Source: Treponema sp. (lineage in GTDB: Bacteria; Spirochaetota; Spirochaetia; Treponematales; Treponemataceae). From it: a stretch of DNA of 41,084 nucleotides. The notes beneath the pieces are model-generated. The model had not been told where the DNA came from. It worked only from the letters and a program-made list of their open reading frames with translations, and did no database searches. The position numbers and the translations under genes are program-made. Position 1 is the stretch's first letter. Each line of letters opens with the position of its first letter. The stretch spans positions 1 through 41,084 of the forward strand of contig JAGCWT010000099.1 in the NCBI GenBank assembly GCA_017961705.1, in the 5' to 3' direction. Shown one piece after another: positions 39,951 to 41,084 of this stretch.

Positions 39951-41084
39951 TTAGAAATGGTTGCCTTCAAGCTTGTCCAGCATTTCGTTTACAGCCTGGC
40001 TTCTTATTCCGTATTTCTGGAAAGAGGTTAGCACGTCTATAGCCTTCTGCTTTTGGTTCATCTTAACGTAGCAGTCGGCAAGATCTATGTAGAGCCTGTA
40101 GTTCTTTTCGTCGTTGCGGATAAGGCTGGAAAGGCGTTCCACAGCTTCGTCGTATTTTCCTTCACCCTTGCAGATAAGGGCAAGGCCAAGGGCTGCATAA
40201 ATGTCAAAGTCAATGTCCATGGCGCGGTTGTAGTATTCGGTTGCAGTCTTGTAGTCACCGGTATTCCTGTAGGCATCGCCTGCGCGGGTAAGGATTACCT
40301 TGTTGTTTGCATCCATCTCCAGAATCTTGTTCCAGTATTCAATGGAGCGGAACTGCTGGTTAAGTCCGCGGTAGCAGTCGGCAAGTCCAAAAAGGGCATA
40401 GAAATTCTTTGGATCCATTTCCAGGGCACGTTCAAAATAGGTTAGCCCCTGGTCAAAAGTCTTTAGCTTGCGGTGGCAGTTTCCTATTGAAGTAAGGACG
40501 CGGATGTCCACGTTCTGCGGGTTCACTTCAAGCATCTTTGTCCAGTAGTAGAGGGCATCCTTGTATTCCTTAAAGTCATAGTGCAGGTGGCCAAGACCTA
40601 TAAGCGCATAGGCATTGTTCTCTTCCATGTCAAGAACCTGAAGGTAGAGCTGCTTTGACTTCTTAAAGTCATGAATTTTGCGGTATGCGTCTGCAACACG
40701 GGTTAAGACGGTAATGTTGCGGTCATCGTGAACAAGGTACTGCTCCCAGATGTCTATAGCCTTCAGGAACTGGTTAAGGGCTTTGTAGCAGTCAGCAAGA
40801 CCAAAGAGGGCGTAGTTGTTCCCTGGATGGTAGGAAAGGCACTTTGAGTAGAAGTCAACCGCATCCTTGTAATTGCCGCGCTTTCTTTCGCAGTCACCAA
40901 GGCCTACCAATGCATAATTGTTGTTGTCTTCTATATTAAGTATTTCCTTAAAGGAATCTATTGCGTAGTTGATTTTGTTCTCTTTTAGGAAGGTATAGCC
41001 TTTTTTTGACAATTCGCTTATTTCTTTTGAAATTCCGTCTTCAGCGACAATGAGAGAAGGGTCTGTTGAGCCGTCTTCAAAATC
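39951..41084 (-). CDS. Tetratricopeptide-repeat protein (N-terminus beyond window)
   Basis: The frame stays open to the window edge, so the true start is outside; a TTG at 41012 in the same frame is unlikely to be the start because 24 more codons run upstream without stop. The 377 residues visible contain ten tandem 34-36-residue TPR units, each with the usual pattern such as NNYALFGLADCYKALNQFLK. Several are near identical (YALVGLGDCERK, YALFGLADCYKA, YALIGLGHLHYD, YALFGLADCYRG), pointing to recent internal duplication. No signal peptide can be judged. It is a protein-protein scaffold of unknown partner. rlmN follows after 6 bp, probably in one transcript. Confidence 0.88.
   Translation of the reverse strand, partial: DFEDGSTDPSLIVAEDGISKEISELSKKGYTFLKENKINYAIDSFKEILNIEDNNNYALVGLGDCERKRGNYKDAVDFYSKCLSYHPGNNYALFGLADCYKALNQFLKAIDIWEQYLVHDDRNITVLTRVADAYRKIHDFKKSKQLYLQVLDMEENNAYALIGLGHLHYDFKEYKDALYYWTKMLEVNPQNVDIRVLTSIGNCHRKLKTFDQGLTYFERALEMDPKNFYALFGLADCYRGLNQQFRSIEYWNKILEMDANNKVILTRAGDAYRNTGDYKTATEYYNRAMDIDFDIYAALGLALICKGEGKYDEAVERLSSLIRNDEKNYRLYIDLADCYVKMNQKQKAIDVLTSFQKYGIRSQAVNEMLDKLEGNHF

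Noticed and set aside
1-41084. CRISPR array, insertion sequence, prophage or integron
   Set aside because: No regularly spaced direct repeats, transposase, integrase or phage genes were seen.

Overview
The window reads as chromosomal DNA of a Treponema-type spirochaete, most like a gut or rumen fermenter. The evidence is a FlaA periplasmic flagellar sheath protein, a spiro-SPASM family protein, spirochaete-style PilZ and TPR proteins, a chemoreceptor and moderate GC. There is no insertion sequence, phage, CRISPR array or origin. Species cannot be fixed by eye, but a complete oxaloacetate-to-succinate branch fits a succinate-forming treponeme.

Layout. 1-2733 (minus): a GH57-like protein with degraded catalytic motifs, a DUF4912 protein and an unknown coiled-coil protein. 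2875-11091 (plus): a tightly packed run of spiro-SPASM protein, a glycosyltransferase-like protein, an 850-residue fusion (CMP-sugar synthetase + PseG-like hydrolase + methyltransferase), an ATP-grasp protein, an exported amidase and a GerMN protein. flaA follows under its own promoter, so a role in flagellar or envelope glycan synthesis is plausible. 12442-17560 (plus): a RelA/SpoT-TPR alarmone synthetase, tRNA-Glu, an unknown protein, a methyl-accepting chemotaxis protein and a PilZ protein.

17640-30867 (minus) is the most interesting part. The order of transcription is malate dehydrogenase, fumarase; then hdrB, hdrC, hdrA, flxD, flxC, flxB, flxA, an FrdB-like iron-sulfur subunit, an FrdA-like flavoprotein; then an AspT-family carboxylate exporter. 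All the cofactor motifs of an FlxABCD-HdrABC electron-bifurcating complex are present. Where other organisms would have a heterodisulfide, DsrC or another acceptor system, this locus carries a soluble fumarate reductase. I infer an NADH-oxidising, possibly ferredoxin-reducing (bifurcating) fumarate reductase supercomplex feeding succinate export.

31085-31113 holds a plus-strand promoter whose spacer is exactly filled by a Rex/CRP-like palindrome. It fires into a GC-rich string of four hairpins with no ORF of known type, a candidate redox-controlled small RNA. 31316-41084: a GntR regulator, a REP/MITE-like palindromic element, a beta-helix lipoprotein, an orphan MsmK-type sugar ABC ATPase, leuC/leuD, a D-2-hydroxyacid dehydrogenase, an HMA-like protein without its metal motif, rlmN, and a TPR protein cut by the window edge.

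Promoters listed here are -35/-10 matches with 17-18 bp spacing found by eye. They support several start-codon choices but are unproven. Family names rest on motifs recognised by reading, not on database searches.
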